64,000 nt of DNA from Spirosoma terrae (GCF_010435915.1 NZ_JAAFZH010000002.1:124001-188000); one strand, 5' to 3'; positions 1 through 8,811 are shown, counted from the stretch's first letter. Notes: a model not told the origin generated them from the letters alone. Program-made: numbers and translations.

Positions 1-915
1 ATCTGGGGGACAGATATTCCATCCTACAGCACAGCGATACAATTGCCATCGTATCGATTGCCAGGTTTTACGCATGTCAAAAACGGGGACGTAGTGGTTT
101 TTAACGTACCACCAAAGTATCTGAATGATAATATAGATTACCCGGTTGACCTGAAAACAAACTATATCAAACGTTGTATCGGTATTCCGGGCGACGTTCT
201 TGAAATTCGTCAGCGGGAAGTATTCATCAATGGTAAGCCTTTCCCAAAGCCTCCCCGTTCAGAGCAGAAGTATTTTGTGAAAACGACGGAGGTATTAGAT
301 GATGCTTTCTTTCGCAAATACGACATCGTAAACGATCACCGCGATCCAAGTCAGCCAACCTATAACTGGCAGCCGCTTCAGGAATATAACGATTCCACAA
401 AAGCATCGGCTTTGGTTGGTTATATGGTCAATACAACCGAGGATGTAATTACTAAATTTAAAGGTTTCGACTGGGTGAAAGGTATCGAGCCAATGGCTGA
501 TAAACCCGGCGAGATGATGGCTGGTATTTACGGAACCCCAACATTCAAGTGGAATCACGATAATTTTGGGCCGCTAACTGTTCCTAAAAAAGGAGCCACT
601 ATTCAGATTAACGAACAGACGATTGCCGTATATGGTCCTGTGATTGAGTTGTACGAAGGCAACGAGAAGGTTGAGGTAACACCCAAAAGTATTAAAATCG
701 GTGGGCAGCCTATTACGTCCTACACCTTCAAACAGGATTATTATTTCATGATGGGCGATAACCGCGATAACTCGCTCGACTCGCGTTTCTGGGGTTTTGT
801 TCCTGAAGACCACATTGTGGGAAAAGCCGTATTTGTCTGGATGTCACTCGATCCGAACCCAGCTAATGTCTGGAATAAAATCCGCTGGAATCGCCTGTTC
901 AGAACAATCGATTAA
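1..915 (+). CDS. lepB: Signal peptidase I, 5'-truncated by the window edge
   Basis: Membrane-bound serine protease that removes signal peptides from exported proteins. The frame is open from base 1 (visible start IWGTDIPSYS), so the N-terminal membrane segment and the SMxPT catalytic-Ser motif lie outside the window; the TTG at 43 is not the start. The general-base region NYIKRCIGIPGD with the catalytic Lys, and the C-terminal GDNRDNSLDSRFWG box, are both intact. Between them is an insert of more than 100 residues, as is usual for Bacteroidota LepB, which are larger than the proteobacterial form. A strong stem-loop follows the stop. Family assignment is secure. Confidence 0.95.
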   Translation: MWGTDIPSYSTAIQLPSYRLPGFTHVKNGDVVVFNVPPKYLNDNIDYPVDLKTNYIKRCIGIPGDVLEIRQREVFINGKPFPKPPRSEQKYFVKTTEVLDDAFFRKYDIVNDHRDPSQPTYNWQPLQEYNDSTKASALVGYMVNTTEDVITKFKGFDWVKGIEPMADKPGEMMAGIYGTPTFKWNHDNFGPLTVPKKGATIQINEQTIAVYGPVIELYEGNEKVEVTPKSIKIGGQPITSYTFKQDYYFMMGDNRDNSLDSRFWGFVPEDHIVGKAVFVWMSLDPNPANVWNKIRWNRLFRTID

Positions 916-942
916 TTCAGAAATACAGTAAATTTCTCTCAG

Positions 943-1000
943 GGCCCTAAGCTGCTATTTGTTGTTCTTTATCAAACAACGATAGCCGCCTAGGGCCTTT
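943..1000 (+). terminator. Stem-loop after lepB, probable terminator
   Basis: An imperfect inverted repeat of about 23 bp (arms 943-966 and 976-998, a few mismatches) starts 27 bases after the lepB stop. The right arm is followed by only a short T run. Position and stability suggest a terminator; the weak T tract leaves room for an mRNA-stabilising hairpin. Confidence 0.5.
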
Positions 1001-1089
1001 GGCTAAATGAATGCTGCTTTAAGCGGGTAATTGTAGGTCAACTCATTGAAAAATAGCGTTATTTTGTTTTTAGACAACAAATAACGCCA

Positions 1090-2076
1090 GTGCGTAAACC
1101 AAATAACCACCTACTTCTGCGCTTTCTATTCATATCTTTTTTGCTCTCATGGCTCTGCGTTTGGGGAGTAGACTATCCACTGTTTGCTAAAGAAAAGAAA
1201 AGTTCTTCTGTTCGAAGTAATCCCGGTAAAAACCAATCGGTTCGGAAGACCGCTAAACGTACTACGGTTAAAAAGGTAGCGAAAAGCCGTACCGTAACGC
1301 GGACAAAAGCAGCTACTAAGGCTACAATATCGTCGGCTTCTTTATCGACTATTTCGTTGATGGGCGCAGGGGGCAGTAACGTAGCGGTGAAAAGCCGACA
1401 GTTAAATGGCGCCGTTTATTACCTCGCGTCAGGACATGGTGGCCCAGACCCCGGCGCCATTGGTCATTTTGGAAAGGCAGCTCTGGCCGAAGATGAATAC
1501 GCGTATGACGTAACGCTTCGCCTTGCCCGTTCCCTGATTGAACGCGGTGCTACGGTCTATATGATTATTCGCGACCCAAACGATGGCATACGGGATGAGA
1601 AAATCCTGAAAATTGACCATGATGAGGTTACGTATCCCAACCAGAAAATTCCGCTGAATCAAACGGCGCGTTTGCGGCAGTGCACGGAAGCCGTCAATAA
1701 ATTATACCATAAACATAAAGGGGCTTATCAACGAATGATAACGATTCACGTTGACAGCCGTAGTGTTGGTGAAAAGATCGATGTGTTTTTCTACCACCAC
1801 GACCAAAGCACGACAGGTGAAAAACTGGCAAAGCGTATTCACCGAACATTTAACGCACGCTATAAGCAGTCGCAGCCGGGACGTAGTTACCTGGGTACGG
1901 TGTCGGATCGTAGCTCTCTGTACGTCGTGAAAAATTGCCTGCCGCCAACTGTGTTTATTGAACTGGGAAATATCCGTAACGACAAGGACCAACGGCGATT
2001 TCTGATTGCGGGAAACCGGCAGGCGCTCGCCAACTGGATATGTGAAGGAATGAGTGCTGACTACGGAAAGAAGTAA
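1090..2076 (+). CDS. N-acetylmuramoyl-L-alanine amidase, Amidase_3 family
   Basis: Zinc amidase expected to cleave the bond between N-acetylmuramic acid and L-alanine in peptidoglycan. A hydrophobic N-terminal segment (residues about 8-32) fits a signal peptide or anchor. It is followed by a Lys/Arg/Thr/Ser-rich linker (about 35-80) that is likely disordered. The catalytic domain runs from about 108 to the C-terminus. Zinc-ligand motif SGHGGPDPGAIG (H116), the acidic segment around E134-E136, TIHVDS (H220) and FIELGN (catalytic E291) are present. The start is GTG at 1090; no in-frame ATG lies nearby. No SH3, LysM or SPOR domain is visible, so the basic linker may be what contacts the wall. 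Confidence 0.9.
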   Translation: MRKPNNHLLLRFLFISFLLSWLCVWGVDYPLFAKEKKSSSVRSNPGKNQSVRKTAKRTTVKKVAKSRTVTRTKAATKATISSASLSTISLMGAGGSNVAVKSRQLNGAVYYLASGHGGPDPGAIGHFGKAALAEDEYAYDVTLRLARSLIERGATVYMIIRDPNDGIRDEKILKIDHDEVTYPNQKIPLNQTARLRQCTEAVNKLYHKHKGAYQRMITIHVDSRSVGEKIDVFFYHHDQSTTGEKLAKRIHRTFNARYKQSQPGRSYLGTVSDRSSLYVVKNCLPPTVFIELGNIRNDKDQRRFLIAGNRQALANWICEGMSADYGKK

Positions 2077-2078
2077 GG

Positions 2079-2125
2079 TTTCGATTGACATGCCATATCT
2101 CCAAGATATGGCATGTCAATCGAAA
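2079..2125. terminator. Bidirectional terminator between amidase and ung
   Basis: A perfect 22-bp inverted repeat (arms 2079-2100 and 2104-2125, 3-base loop) sits between two convergent stop codons. T runs flank it on both strands, so it can serve both genes. Confidence 0.75.
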
Positions 2126-2134
2126 ATAGTAAAG

Positions 2135-2800
2135 CTACCAATCAATTGGGGTCAGCCCCTGTTTTTCTAAGTATTCATTAGCCTGGCTGAAATGCTTAGT
2201 GCCAAACCAGCCACCATAGTTGGCCGCCATTGGAGACGGGTGCTTTGCTTTTAAAATCAAATGCTTGTTGCCATCAATAACGGCGCCCTTTTTTTGCGCA
2301 TAGGCTCCCCAAAGCATAAAAACGATATGCTCTTTCTGGTCAGAAATGAGCCTGATAACCGCGTCGGTGAATGTCTCCCAGCCTTTGCCCTGGTGAGAGC
2401 CTGCCTGGCCCGCCCGAACCGTCAACGTAGCATTCAGGAGCATAACACCCTGGTGAGCCCATCGTTCGAGATTGCCTGATTTAGGAATCGGCTTGCCAAG
2501 ATCGTCCTGAATTTCTTTGAAAATATTAATCAGCGATGGCGGTTTCGTAATACCGTCGGTTACAGAAAAGGCCAGACCATTCGCCTGTCCTTCGCCATGA
2601 TAAGGGTCCTGACCAAGAATAACAACGCGGGTATCATCGAAGCTGCACGCATTAAAGGCGTTGAACATCAGCCGACCGGGCGGATAAATACGTTGCGTGC
2701 TGTATTCAACCCGCAGAAATTCTGCCAGTTCGTTAAAATAAGGTTTATCAAATTCGGGTTGCAAGCGTGTTTTCCACGATTCTGCAATAGATACGTTCAT
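2135..2800 (-). CDS. ung: Uracil-DNA glycosylase, family 1
   Basis: Removes uracil from DNA as the first step of base-excision repair; cytoplasmic. At 221 aa it has normal family length. The water-activating motif GQDPYH (residues about 63-68), the segment SLINIFKEI and the minor-groove loop HPSPMAA near the C-terminus are all present. It is convergent with the amidase gene and divergent from apaG. Nothing about it is unusual. Confidence 0.97.
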   Translation of the reverse strand: MNVSIAESWKTRLQPEFDKPYFNELAEFLRVEYSTQRIYPPGRLMFNAFNACSFDDTRVVILGQDPYHGEGQANGLAFSVTDGITKPPSLINIFKEIQDDLGKPIPKSGNLERWAHQGVMLLNATLTVRAGQAGSHQGKGWETFTDAVIRLISDQKEHIVFMLWGAYAQKKGAVIDGNKHLILKAKHPSPMAANYGGWFGTKHFSQANEYLEKQGLTPIDW

Positions 2801-2927
2801 GTAGGGAACTGATAAAGGTGATTCGGCATTATAGGCCTACAAACGCGGGAAGCTGCAAGTCAAAAATTTTTTGGCAGCGCTTCTTGCGTAACAAAACTAA
2901 TCAACTTAATTTTCGTTCTAAGGTTGC

Positions 2928-2934
2928 AAAGGAG
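2928..2934 (+). promoter_or_regulatory. Shine-Dalgarno site fixing the apaG start
   Basis: AAAGGAG lies 9 bases before the ATG at 2944. Strong Shine-Dalgarno matches are uncommon in Bacteroidota. This one favours the 128-residue ApaG over a 42-residue extension that is open upstream but has no family match. Confidence 0.6.
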
Positions 2935-2943
2935 ACTAAATTT

Positions 2944-3330
2944 ATGGTATCGGCTGTCACAGAAGGCGTAAGGGTAAGTGTAAAAACCGAGTATCAGTCG
3001 GATTACTCTAGTCCATTGCAGGCGCACTTCGTCTTTACCTACCGGATAACTATTGAGAACGCTAGTGAATACACTATTCAGCTTCTGCGTCGGCATTGGA
3101 TCATTTATGATTCCAATGGCACGGTTCGGGAAGTAGAAGGTGAGGGCGTTGTGGGCTTGCAGCCAGTGCTGGAACCCGGCGAAGTTCATCAGTATGTATC
3201 TGGTTGTAATTTGCGCTCCAGTATGGGTAAGATGGCCGGAACGTATCTGGTTGAGCGTATTATTGACGGTAAACAGGTTCGGGTGGCTATTCCTGAGTTC
3301 ACCATGATTGTACCGTATAAACTTAATTAG
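2944..3330 (+). CDS. apaG: ApaG domain protein
   Basis: Small beta-sandwich protein of the ApaG/DUF525 family. It is linked to divalent cation and Ap4A phenotypes in enterobacteria, but its biochemical role is unsettled. The 128-residue product covers the whole domain: VSVKTEYQSDYSSP at the start, the FTYRITIENAS strand, LLRRHWIIYDSNG, the GVVGLQPVLEPGE segment and the C-terminal IPEFTMIVP. The reading frame is open upstream to 2818, but family alignment and the Shine-Dalgarno site support ATG 2944. It stands alone rather than beside ksgA/apaH as in E. coli. Confidence 0.9.
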   Translation: MVSAVTEGVRVSVKTEYQSDYSSPLQAHFVFTYRITIENASEYTIQLLRRHWIIYDSNGTVREVEGEGVVGLQPVLEPGEVHQYVSGCNLRSSMGKMAGTYLVERIIDGKQVRVAIPEFTMIVPYKLN

Positions 3331-3402
3331 ATGAATGATAGGTAATATGGGAGCACTCTCCTCCTAGCCTTCATATATGCTTCAGCTTACTTCCTATCTA
3401 TT

Positions 3403-4182
3403 TTGATTTCCGCTTATTTCCGTTATCTGGCTCGTGCTCGTGATGAGCATTCGCTACATTCTCCCTTTCTTTTTGCCTTATATACACAGGTTATCCGGGT
3501 CGACAATCGTAGAGAAGTAGTATTTGATCCGCTTAAACGGTTGACCAAAAAGCTTCGGCAGAGTCAGCAGCAAATAGCGATTACCGATTTTGGCGCAGGC
3601 TCTAAAGTGAATGCATCACAGCAGCGAGCTATTGGCGATATTGCCCGGCATTCGATAAAACCTGCCCGCTTTGGTCGGCTTTTATTTCGGCTTATCCGAC
3701 GGTTTCGGGCTAAAACAATCATCGATCTGGGAACCTCGCTGGGTATAACCACGGCCTATATAGCGGAAGCTGCCAGGGTATATGACGGACACGTATCGAC
3801 GTTTGAAGGATGCCCGCAAACGGCAGCCGTAGCAGCCGGTAACTTCAGCCAACTGGCAATTGATAACGTAGATATTGTGGTCGGGAATATTGACGATACG
3901 TTGCCTGAAAAAGTCGCTACGTCGAAACCTATCGATCTGGTTTTTTTCGATGCCAATCATCGGTACGAGCCTACTGTTCGTTATTTCGAAACCTGCCTGA
4001 CTAATATTCACAACGATACTCTATTCGTTTTTGATGACATTCACTGGTCAGCGGAGATGGAACAGGCGTGGGACTACATAAAAGCGCATCCAGCTGTTAC
4101 GGTAACCGTCGATTTATTCTGGGTAGGCTTAGTTTTCTTTCGCAAAGAACAACCCCGTCAGGACTTTATTTTACGTTTTTAA
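3403..4182 (+). CDS. Class I SAM-dependent methyltransferase
   Basis: Predicted Rossmann-fold methyltransferase of a Bacteroidota group whose N-terminus reads like EHSLHSPF (residues about 16-23). The SAM-binding motif I is IIDLGTSLGITTAYIA (about 105-120), followed by an acidic strand end in STFEG, and motif IV-like LVFFDANHRYEP. The substrate is not predictable. There is no in-frame ATG near the N-terminus, so TTG 3403 was chosen. An out-of-frame ATG at 3377 opens a short MLQLTSYLF that resembles the usual family N-terminus and then stops. A small sequencing error or frameshift near 3400 is therefore possible. Confidence 0.8.
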   Translation: MISAYFRYLARARDEHSLHSPFLFALYTQVIRVDNRREVVFDPLKRLTKKLRQSQQQIAITDFGAGSKVNASQQRAIGDIARHSIKPARFGRLLFRLIRRFRAKTIIDLGTSLGITTAYIAEAARVYDGHVSTFEGCPQTAAVAAGNFSQLAIDNVDIVVGNIDDTLPEKVATSKPIDLVFFDANHRYEPTVRYFETCLTNIHNDTLFVFDDIHWSAEMEQAWDYIKAHPAVTVTVDLFWVGLVFFRKEQPRQDFILRF

Positions 4183-4286
4183 ACGTTTTTTTGCGATAAG
4201 TTGATCGTCGCTGACGTCGTGATAATCAATGAGGTAAGAATCGTTCTTGGCTTTAATTGCGTATATTTCTCCGATTATTTCCTACT

Positions 4287-5647
4287 ATGAAATCGATTAT
4301 CCGCACTATACCTTTTTGGGCCGTTACGTTCTTTTCTGTGGCTATTGTTCTGGTCTCCTGTCGTGATGCGGGTGTAGGTACCGATACGCCTGTCGCAGCT
4401 GGCTCTTTTGAGCTGATTCAGCAGAAAATACTTACGCCTTCCTGTGCCATTTCGGGTTGCCATGCTTCTGAGAGTGATGCGAGTTTTGCGCAGCATGGTT
4501 TAGTGTTGGCTGCCGGAGTCGCGTATGCCAATTTGGTTGGTGTTGACCCGAAGAACAGCGAAGCAAAAGCCGATGGACTCAAGCGAGTGAAAGCGTATGC
4601 GTCGATGGAAAGTCTGCTTTACCATAAATTAAACGTAGCCGCTAGTCACCACGGCGGAAAGCAGTATGGAAATCCTATGCCATTGGGTAAACAGCTATTA
4701 CCTGACGGGCAGATTGAATTTATTCGGCGGTGGATTGAGGCTGGTGCGCCTAAAACGGGGATTGTAGCCGACGAAACGCTGCTGGCAGATGTAACATCGC
4801 CAACTGTTGGTTATGAGCCATTGCAGGCGCCAACGGCGGGTACGGGCTTTCAACGGGTTGTTCCTTCTTTTGATATTCAGCCTAATTTTGAGCGGGAGAT
4901 CTTCATACGCCGTGTTCTGGGTAATACGCAGGATATTTATGTAAATCGGTACGAAACCAAAATGCGGAGCGGTAGCCATCATTTTGTCGCTTACGATTTT
5001 GAAAATAAAGCGATTCTGCCCAATCTTAATGACATTCGTGACCTACGTAATGCGGATAACTCGCTGAATATCCTGACGGCGCTTTCCATGTCGAATCACG
5101 TATATCTGGCTGGTTCGCAGGCGCAGTATCAGGATTACGTTTTCCCGAAGGAACCGCCCTATTTATTCCAGCCGGATCGTCGTTTGATTTAAATTCCCAC
5201 TTCGTCAATAAAACGACGGACGTAATGAAAGGGGAAGCACAGCTTAATCTGTATACGGTCGATAAAGCCAAAGTCAGGAACATAGTGTACACCCTGAATC
5301 TGAGTAATACCAACCTGACGATTCCAGCGGGAAAAACTGTTACGTTAACCAAGTCCTTTACGTTTGATAAACCACGAAAAGTACTGACCTTAACGTCGCA
5401 TATGCACCAGCTTGGAACAAAATTCGTAATAAAAATAAAAGGGGGAAGCCGGGATGGAGAAGTGGTTTATACCTCAACCGACTGGGCTCATCCTGATATT
5501 GTTACGTTCAAAGCCCCAATTAGTTTACAGGCAGGGGAGGGACTCACCTCCGAAATTACCTACACCAACCCAACCAGCAAAACGGTCCGTTTTGGCCTGA
5601 CCAGCGACGATGAAATGGGGATTATTTTTGGATACTATTTTGAATAA
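4287..5647 (+). CDS. Copper type II monooxygenase-like lipoprotein, split by a -1 frameshift
   Basis: Exported lipoprotein; the signal peptide ends in lipobox LVSC (C25) when started at ATG 4287. Residues about 45-160 form a cytochrome-like region with a C-x4-C-H heme motif, CAISGCH. The rest resembles ascorbate-dependent copper monooxygenases (PHM/DBH fold): GSHHFV near 4975, SHMHQLG near 5400, and DDEMG near the C-terminus match the copper-ligand His, HxH and Met sites. The first frame ends at 5192. The family sequence continues in the -1 frame as FPEGTALFIPAGSSFDLNSH and stops at 5647. The switch falls exactly on T_TTC_CCG at 5141-5147. This could be programmed frameshifting, a recent mutation, or a homopolymer sequencing error. 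Neither half alone would carry all copper ligands. Confidence 0.75.
5141..5147 (+). other. Candidate -1 slippery heptamer in the copper-monooxygenase gene
   Basis: The zero-frame codons GTT TTC CCG contain T_TTC_CCG, which fits X_XXY_YYZ. Slipping back one base gives TTT CCC and then GAA GGA ACC, which restores the conserved protein. No strong downstream stem-loop was found in the next 50 bases. The same appearance would follow from loss of one base in the TTTTCCC run. Confidence 0.4.
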
Positions 5648-5802
5648 GTGAGTGAATACAACCCAGCCTCAGAGCGATTTGCCTGTAGATCTCACTTCGC
5701 TAAACATAGAAGCGAGCATATTCTATTTTTTGCTAGGAACTAGTGTTAAGCAGCCGTTGAGATAAAGAGTAGTAAAAGGCATGTTAAACGCTCCGTAGGG
5801 TA

Positions 5803-6282
5803 TTAGATGTGCGTCAATTTTCTGTTTTGCCGCTTTAAGGAATAACTATAAACTAATCCACCCAATGCGGAACCGATCAGGTAAATGGGCAATGTTTGAT
5901 GATCAAATCTAATTCCGGTTAACCCGATTCCGAAACCACGAGAATAGGCTTTAGGAAGCAAACCAAGTACAATAACTACGGAGAGAATAGCTAAAACAGC
6001 ATTAACTAAGTAAATACTATTTTGGGGGTACTTGATAACGTTGGTGCTGATTGAAACGAGAATAGCGAAAATAATAATGATAGAAATCTTGACAATCGGT
6101 CCGATTTCATCCGCGATCTCCCACGTCGAGATAAAAAAGTTCAAGAATACATTATTACTATACGTTTTGAAAGTGATAGGATTTGTAAGCGTAAATAAAG
6201 CACTGGTGCCAAATATTATCGTTATCCATGCTGCTAAAAGCGCTTTGAGCTTTATTTGAATAGACTTGTCTGGAGATATCAT
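5803..6282 (-). CDS. Hypothetical four-helix membrane protein
   Basis: Not recognised. Starting from ATG 6282 gives 159 residues with four hydrophobic segments: ALLAAWITIIFGTSALFTL, ISIIIIFAILVSIS, LVNAVLAILSVVIVLGLL and IYLIGSALGGLVYSY. The basic C-terminal tail is probably cytoplasmic. The frame also extends upstream to a TTG at 6348, but that adds no hydrophobic or conserved feature. The gene is followed by about 155 bases without another gene and preceded by the helicase terminator. It appears monocistronic. No catalytic motif is visible. Confidence 0.6.
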   Translation of the reverse strand: MISPDKSIQIKLKALLAAWITIIFGTSALFTLTNPITFKTYSNNVFLNFFISTWEIADEIGPIVKISIIIIFAILVSISTNVIKYPQNSIYLVNAVLAILSVVIVLGLLPKAYSRGFGIGLTGIRFDHQTLPIYLIGSALGGLVYSYSLKRQNRKLTHI

Positions 6283-6386
6283 GCTGAGGAAGGCGTTTGA
6301 GTGCTGCGTACCGAAAATAAGAAAGTGATAGCGAAGCCCCACGCTCAATGTGATAAGTGGGTTTCCACGCTGATAGAATAGGTTTA

Positions 6387-6428
6387 TTACAAAAAATGGC
6401 CGCTCAGCTGAGCGGCCATTTTTTGTAA
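6387..6428 (-). terminator. Terminator of the RNA helicase gene
   Basis: A perfect 42-bp palindrome (centre at 6407/6408) has a GC-rich core flanked by A6 and T6, which gives an intrinsic terminator in either direction. It lies 22 bases past the helicase stop codon on the minus strand. Confidence 0.85.
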
Positions 6429-6449
6429 AAGAAATCGGTTGATAAATGC

Positions 6450-8489
6450 TTATCGGGCGAGTTCTATATTCACGCGACGTCCTTTGATGGTATTACCTTC
6501 CATCGCATCCACTACGCGGTTGGCTACGTCTTTCGGAACGTCAACATACGTAAACTTATCAAAGATGTCGATGCTACCGATGCTGTTGCCTGGAATGTTG
6601 GCTTCGCCAGCAATGGCTCCGACAATATCGCCAGGACGAACGTAGTCTTTACGGCCAATCGTAACCATCAGGCGAGTCATGTTCGCATCGCGTTCGCGGG
6701 GAGCGCGTTTGTCGTCACGGTCGAAGTAACCATTACGTCCCGGTCCGTCGTTACGACCTCCATCGCGAGAGCCAAAGCTCCGGTCATTGCGATCACGGTC
6801 GCCAAAGCGTCCGCCTTCACTACGTCCCCGACGGTCGTCGAAACGACCACCCCGGTCATTACGGTCACGGTCGCCAAAGCGTCCGCCTTCACTACGTCCC
6901 CGACGATCGTCGAAACGACCACCCCGGTCATTACGATCACGGTCGCCAAAACGTCCGCCTTCACTACGTCCCCGACGGTCGTCTTCCAGACCCAGGTTTT
7001 GGTCAGCGAATTCGTTTTTCTCCAGACCCATGCTACGTTTCACCAGAGCAGCCACGATTTGTTCGGTAGAGAACCCGGCGTGGTGTAACTGGGTCAACAT
7101 ATCTTCATACAGGTTGAGATCCTGGCTTTCCTGCACCGTCTGACGAATTTGCTCAATAAAACGAGCTTTACGTACGCCAACGATGTCTTCAAAGGAAGGA
7201 ATTACGCCTTTTTCAACCCGTACTTTGGTGTACGACTGAATTTCGCGGAAACGATATTTTTCGTCCCGTCCAACCAGCGAGAACGCGCGGCCTGATTTGC
7301 CGGCGCGGCCCGTCCGGCCAATACGGTGAACGTAATACTCTTCGTCAAGCGGAATATCGAAGTTGATAACCGCGTCTACATCGTCTACGTCAATACCACG
7401 AGCCGCTACGTCCGTAGCAACCAGAATGCTGGTTGTACCGGCCCGGAATTTGCTCATGACATTGTTACGTTGAGCCTGACGAAGATCGCCGTGCAAGCCT
7501 TCGGCCTGATAGCCACGGATTTGCAGGTCTTCAACGATTTCATCAACCTTGCGTTTCGTATTACAGAATACCAGCAGCAGTTTCAGGTCGTACATGTCGA
7601 TCAGACGGCACATAACCTCTACTTTGGCTTTTGGCTTTACTTCGAAGTACACCTGCTCAATATTGGTGTTGGTCAATTCTTTCTTAACCACTTTCACCAG
7701 CACAGGGTCCTTCTGGAATTTCTGCGTGATCTGCATGATCGGCTTCGACATCGTAGCCGAGAACAGAATCGTCTGACGCTCTTCCGGCATTTCGTCCAAA
7801 ATGCTTTCGATATCTTCGCGGAAGCCCATGTCCAGCATTTCGTCGGCTTCGTCCAGAATCATCATCTTGACGTTGTCGAGTTTAAGCGTGTTACGTTCCA
7901 TATGGTCCATAACACGGCCTGGTGTACCAATGACGACATGAACCCCGCTACGTAGCGAACGGATTTGGCGCTCGATAGAATCGCCACCATAGATGGCTTC
8001 AATACGAACACCGCGTTTGTATTTAGCCAGTTTACGAATCTCGTCGGCAACCTGCAAGGCAAGCTCACGGGTTGGGCAGAGAATAAGGGTTTGAACCGAC
8101 CGATCCTGAACGTCAACCAATTCCAGAGCCGGAATGCCAAAGGCAGCGGTTTTACCCGTACCTGTTTGCGCCTGACCAATAACGTCGCGGCCTGCCAGAA
8201 TCGGCGGAATTGCTTCGGCCTGAATTGGCGAGGGGCTAACAAAGCCCATATCCGTTACGGCCTGTAATAACTCGGCCGAAATGTCCAGGCTAGAGAAAAG
8301 AAGTTGGTTTGGATCAGCCTTGGGAGCTGCTTCCGTTGTGTCAAGTGGTGTGTCCTGAACGGTCACTACGTCGGCAACAGCATTCTGAACGTCTGTATTG
8401 GCAACAGGCGTTTCAGCGTCGTTGTCAATTGGAGCAACCTGAGTCAGCACTTCTTCCTGACTGTCTGTGTTTGTTTTTTTCGTTTTCAT
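6450..8489 (-). CDS. DEAD-box RNA helicase, DeaD/CsdA type, with Arg-Gly-rich repeats
   Basis: ATP-dependent RNA helicase likely acting in ribosome assembly, RNA decay and growth in the cold. Start ATG 8489 was chosen; the frame runs further upstream without family similarity. An acidic, low-complexity N-terminus (about 65 residues) precedes the core. Motifs in order are: Q motif (FSSLDIS), AQTGTGKT, PTRELALQ, DEAD, SAT, ATDVAARGIDV and HRIGRTGRAG. After the core come three near-identical 24-residue units rich in RGG, DRNDRGG and GRSEGGRFGD. A C-terminal DbpA-type RNA-binding domain follows (MVTIGRKDYVRPGDIVGAIA onward). A promoter about 290 bases upstream implies a long leader, as for cold-induced helicases. 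The DEAD-box call is certain; the symbol is withheld because several paralogues are usual. Confidence 0.93.
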   Translation of the reverse strand: MKTKKTNTDSQEEVLTQVAPIDNDAETPVANTDVQNAVADVVTVQDTPLDTTEAAPKADPNQLLFSSLDISAELLQAVTDMGFVSPSPIQAEAIPPILAGRDVIGQAQTGTGKTAAFGIPALELVDVQDRSVQTLILCPTRELALQVADEIRKLAKYKRGVRIEAIYGGDSIERQIRSLRSGVHVVIGTPGRVMDHMERNTLKLDNVKMMILDEADEMLDMGFREDIESILDEMPEERQTILFSATMSKPIMQITQKFQKDPVLVKVVKKELTNTNIEQVYFEVKPKAKVEVMCRLIDMYDLKLLLVFCNTKRKVDEIVEDLQIRGYQAEGLHGDLRQAQRNNVMSKFRAGTTSILVATDVAARGIDVDDVDAVINFDIPLDEEYYVHRIGRTGRAGKSGRAFSLVGRDEKYRFREIQSYTKVRVEKGVIPSFEDIVGVRKARFIEQIRQTVQESQDLNLYEDMLTQLHHAGFSTEQIVAALVKRSMGLEKNEFADQNLGLEDDRRGRSEGGRFGDRDRNDRGGRFDDRRGRSEGGRFGDRDRNDRGGRFDDRRGRSEGGRFGDRDRNDRSFGSRDGGRNDGPGRNGYFDRDDKRAPRERDANMTRLMVTIGRKDYVRPGDIVGAIAGEANIPGNSIGSIDIFDKFTYVDVPKDVANRVVDAMEGNTIKGRRVNIELAR
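6781..6982 (-). repeat. Three tandem 72-bp coding repeats in the helicase gene
   Basis: Units begin at 6781, 6853 and 6925, exactly 72 bp apart, the last slightly shortened. They differ by only a few bases and encode the 24-residue Arg/Gly/Asp-rich segment. The near-identity at DNA level points to recent expansion or gene conversion, so copy number may vary between strains. Confidence 0.9.
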
Positions 8490-8780
8490 TAAACTTGGAA
8501 AATAATATAAGCTCCAAGCGAAGACGAGTGTGTGCCGGTGAACGGCGCGATAATGCGAGAATTGTCCCAAAGACCCAACACGGACCAAACCCCTAGCCTC
8601 TACAAAGGGGAAAAAGACAATAGACCGATTTTACGATTAGCCCACGCGCAAGTGCCCCACCCGGGAGCGTCCACACAGAAACCCATCCTGTACATCCGTA
8701 CTTGGCTCTGCAGACCTAACTCAGCGTGTAAATAAGGAGAGATTCAGAGATACGACGGATGTCGCTTGTGAAATTTAGTG
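8490..8780 (-). other. Long 5' leader of the helicase gene
   Basis: About 290 bases lie between the predicted promoter and ATG 8489. No conserved coding sequence is visible; a frame continuing from the helicase into this region is compositionally unlike protein. Leaders of this kind in cold-shock helicases often carry temperature- or autoregulatory RNA structure. No known riboswitch was recognised. Confidence 0.45.
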
Positions 8781-8811
8781 CAAAACTAAGAAAATATTCC
8801 TTATTAAACAA
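8781..8811 (-). promoter_or_regulatory. Bacteroidota-type promoter for the RNA helicase
   Basis: On the minus strand, TTG (8811-8809) is followed after 20 bases by TAGTTTTG (8788-8781). This matches the Bacteroidota -33/-7 pattern TTG-N19-21-TAnnTTTG. The start of transcription would be near 8774. Confidence 0.5.

Noticed and set aside
6781..6982. Possible CRISPR-like array
   Set aside because: The repeats are directly adjacent with no unique spacers, and they are coding.
6677..7143. Open frames on both strands rich in repeats (Ser/Arg/Pro or Val/Thr) over the helicase tail
   Set aside because: They are shadows of the 72-bp repeats; phase and family match belong to the helicase frame.
7326..7955. 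209-codon open frame on the plus strand
   Set aside because: Antisense to the conserved helicase core; no domain features.
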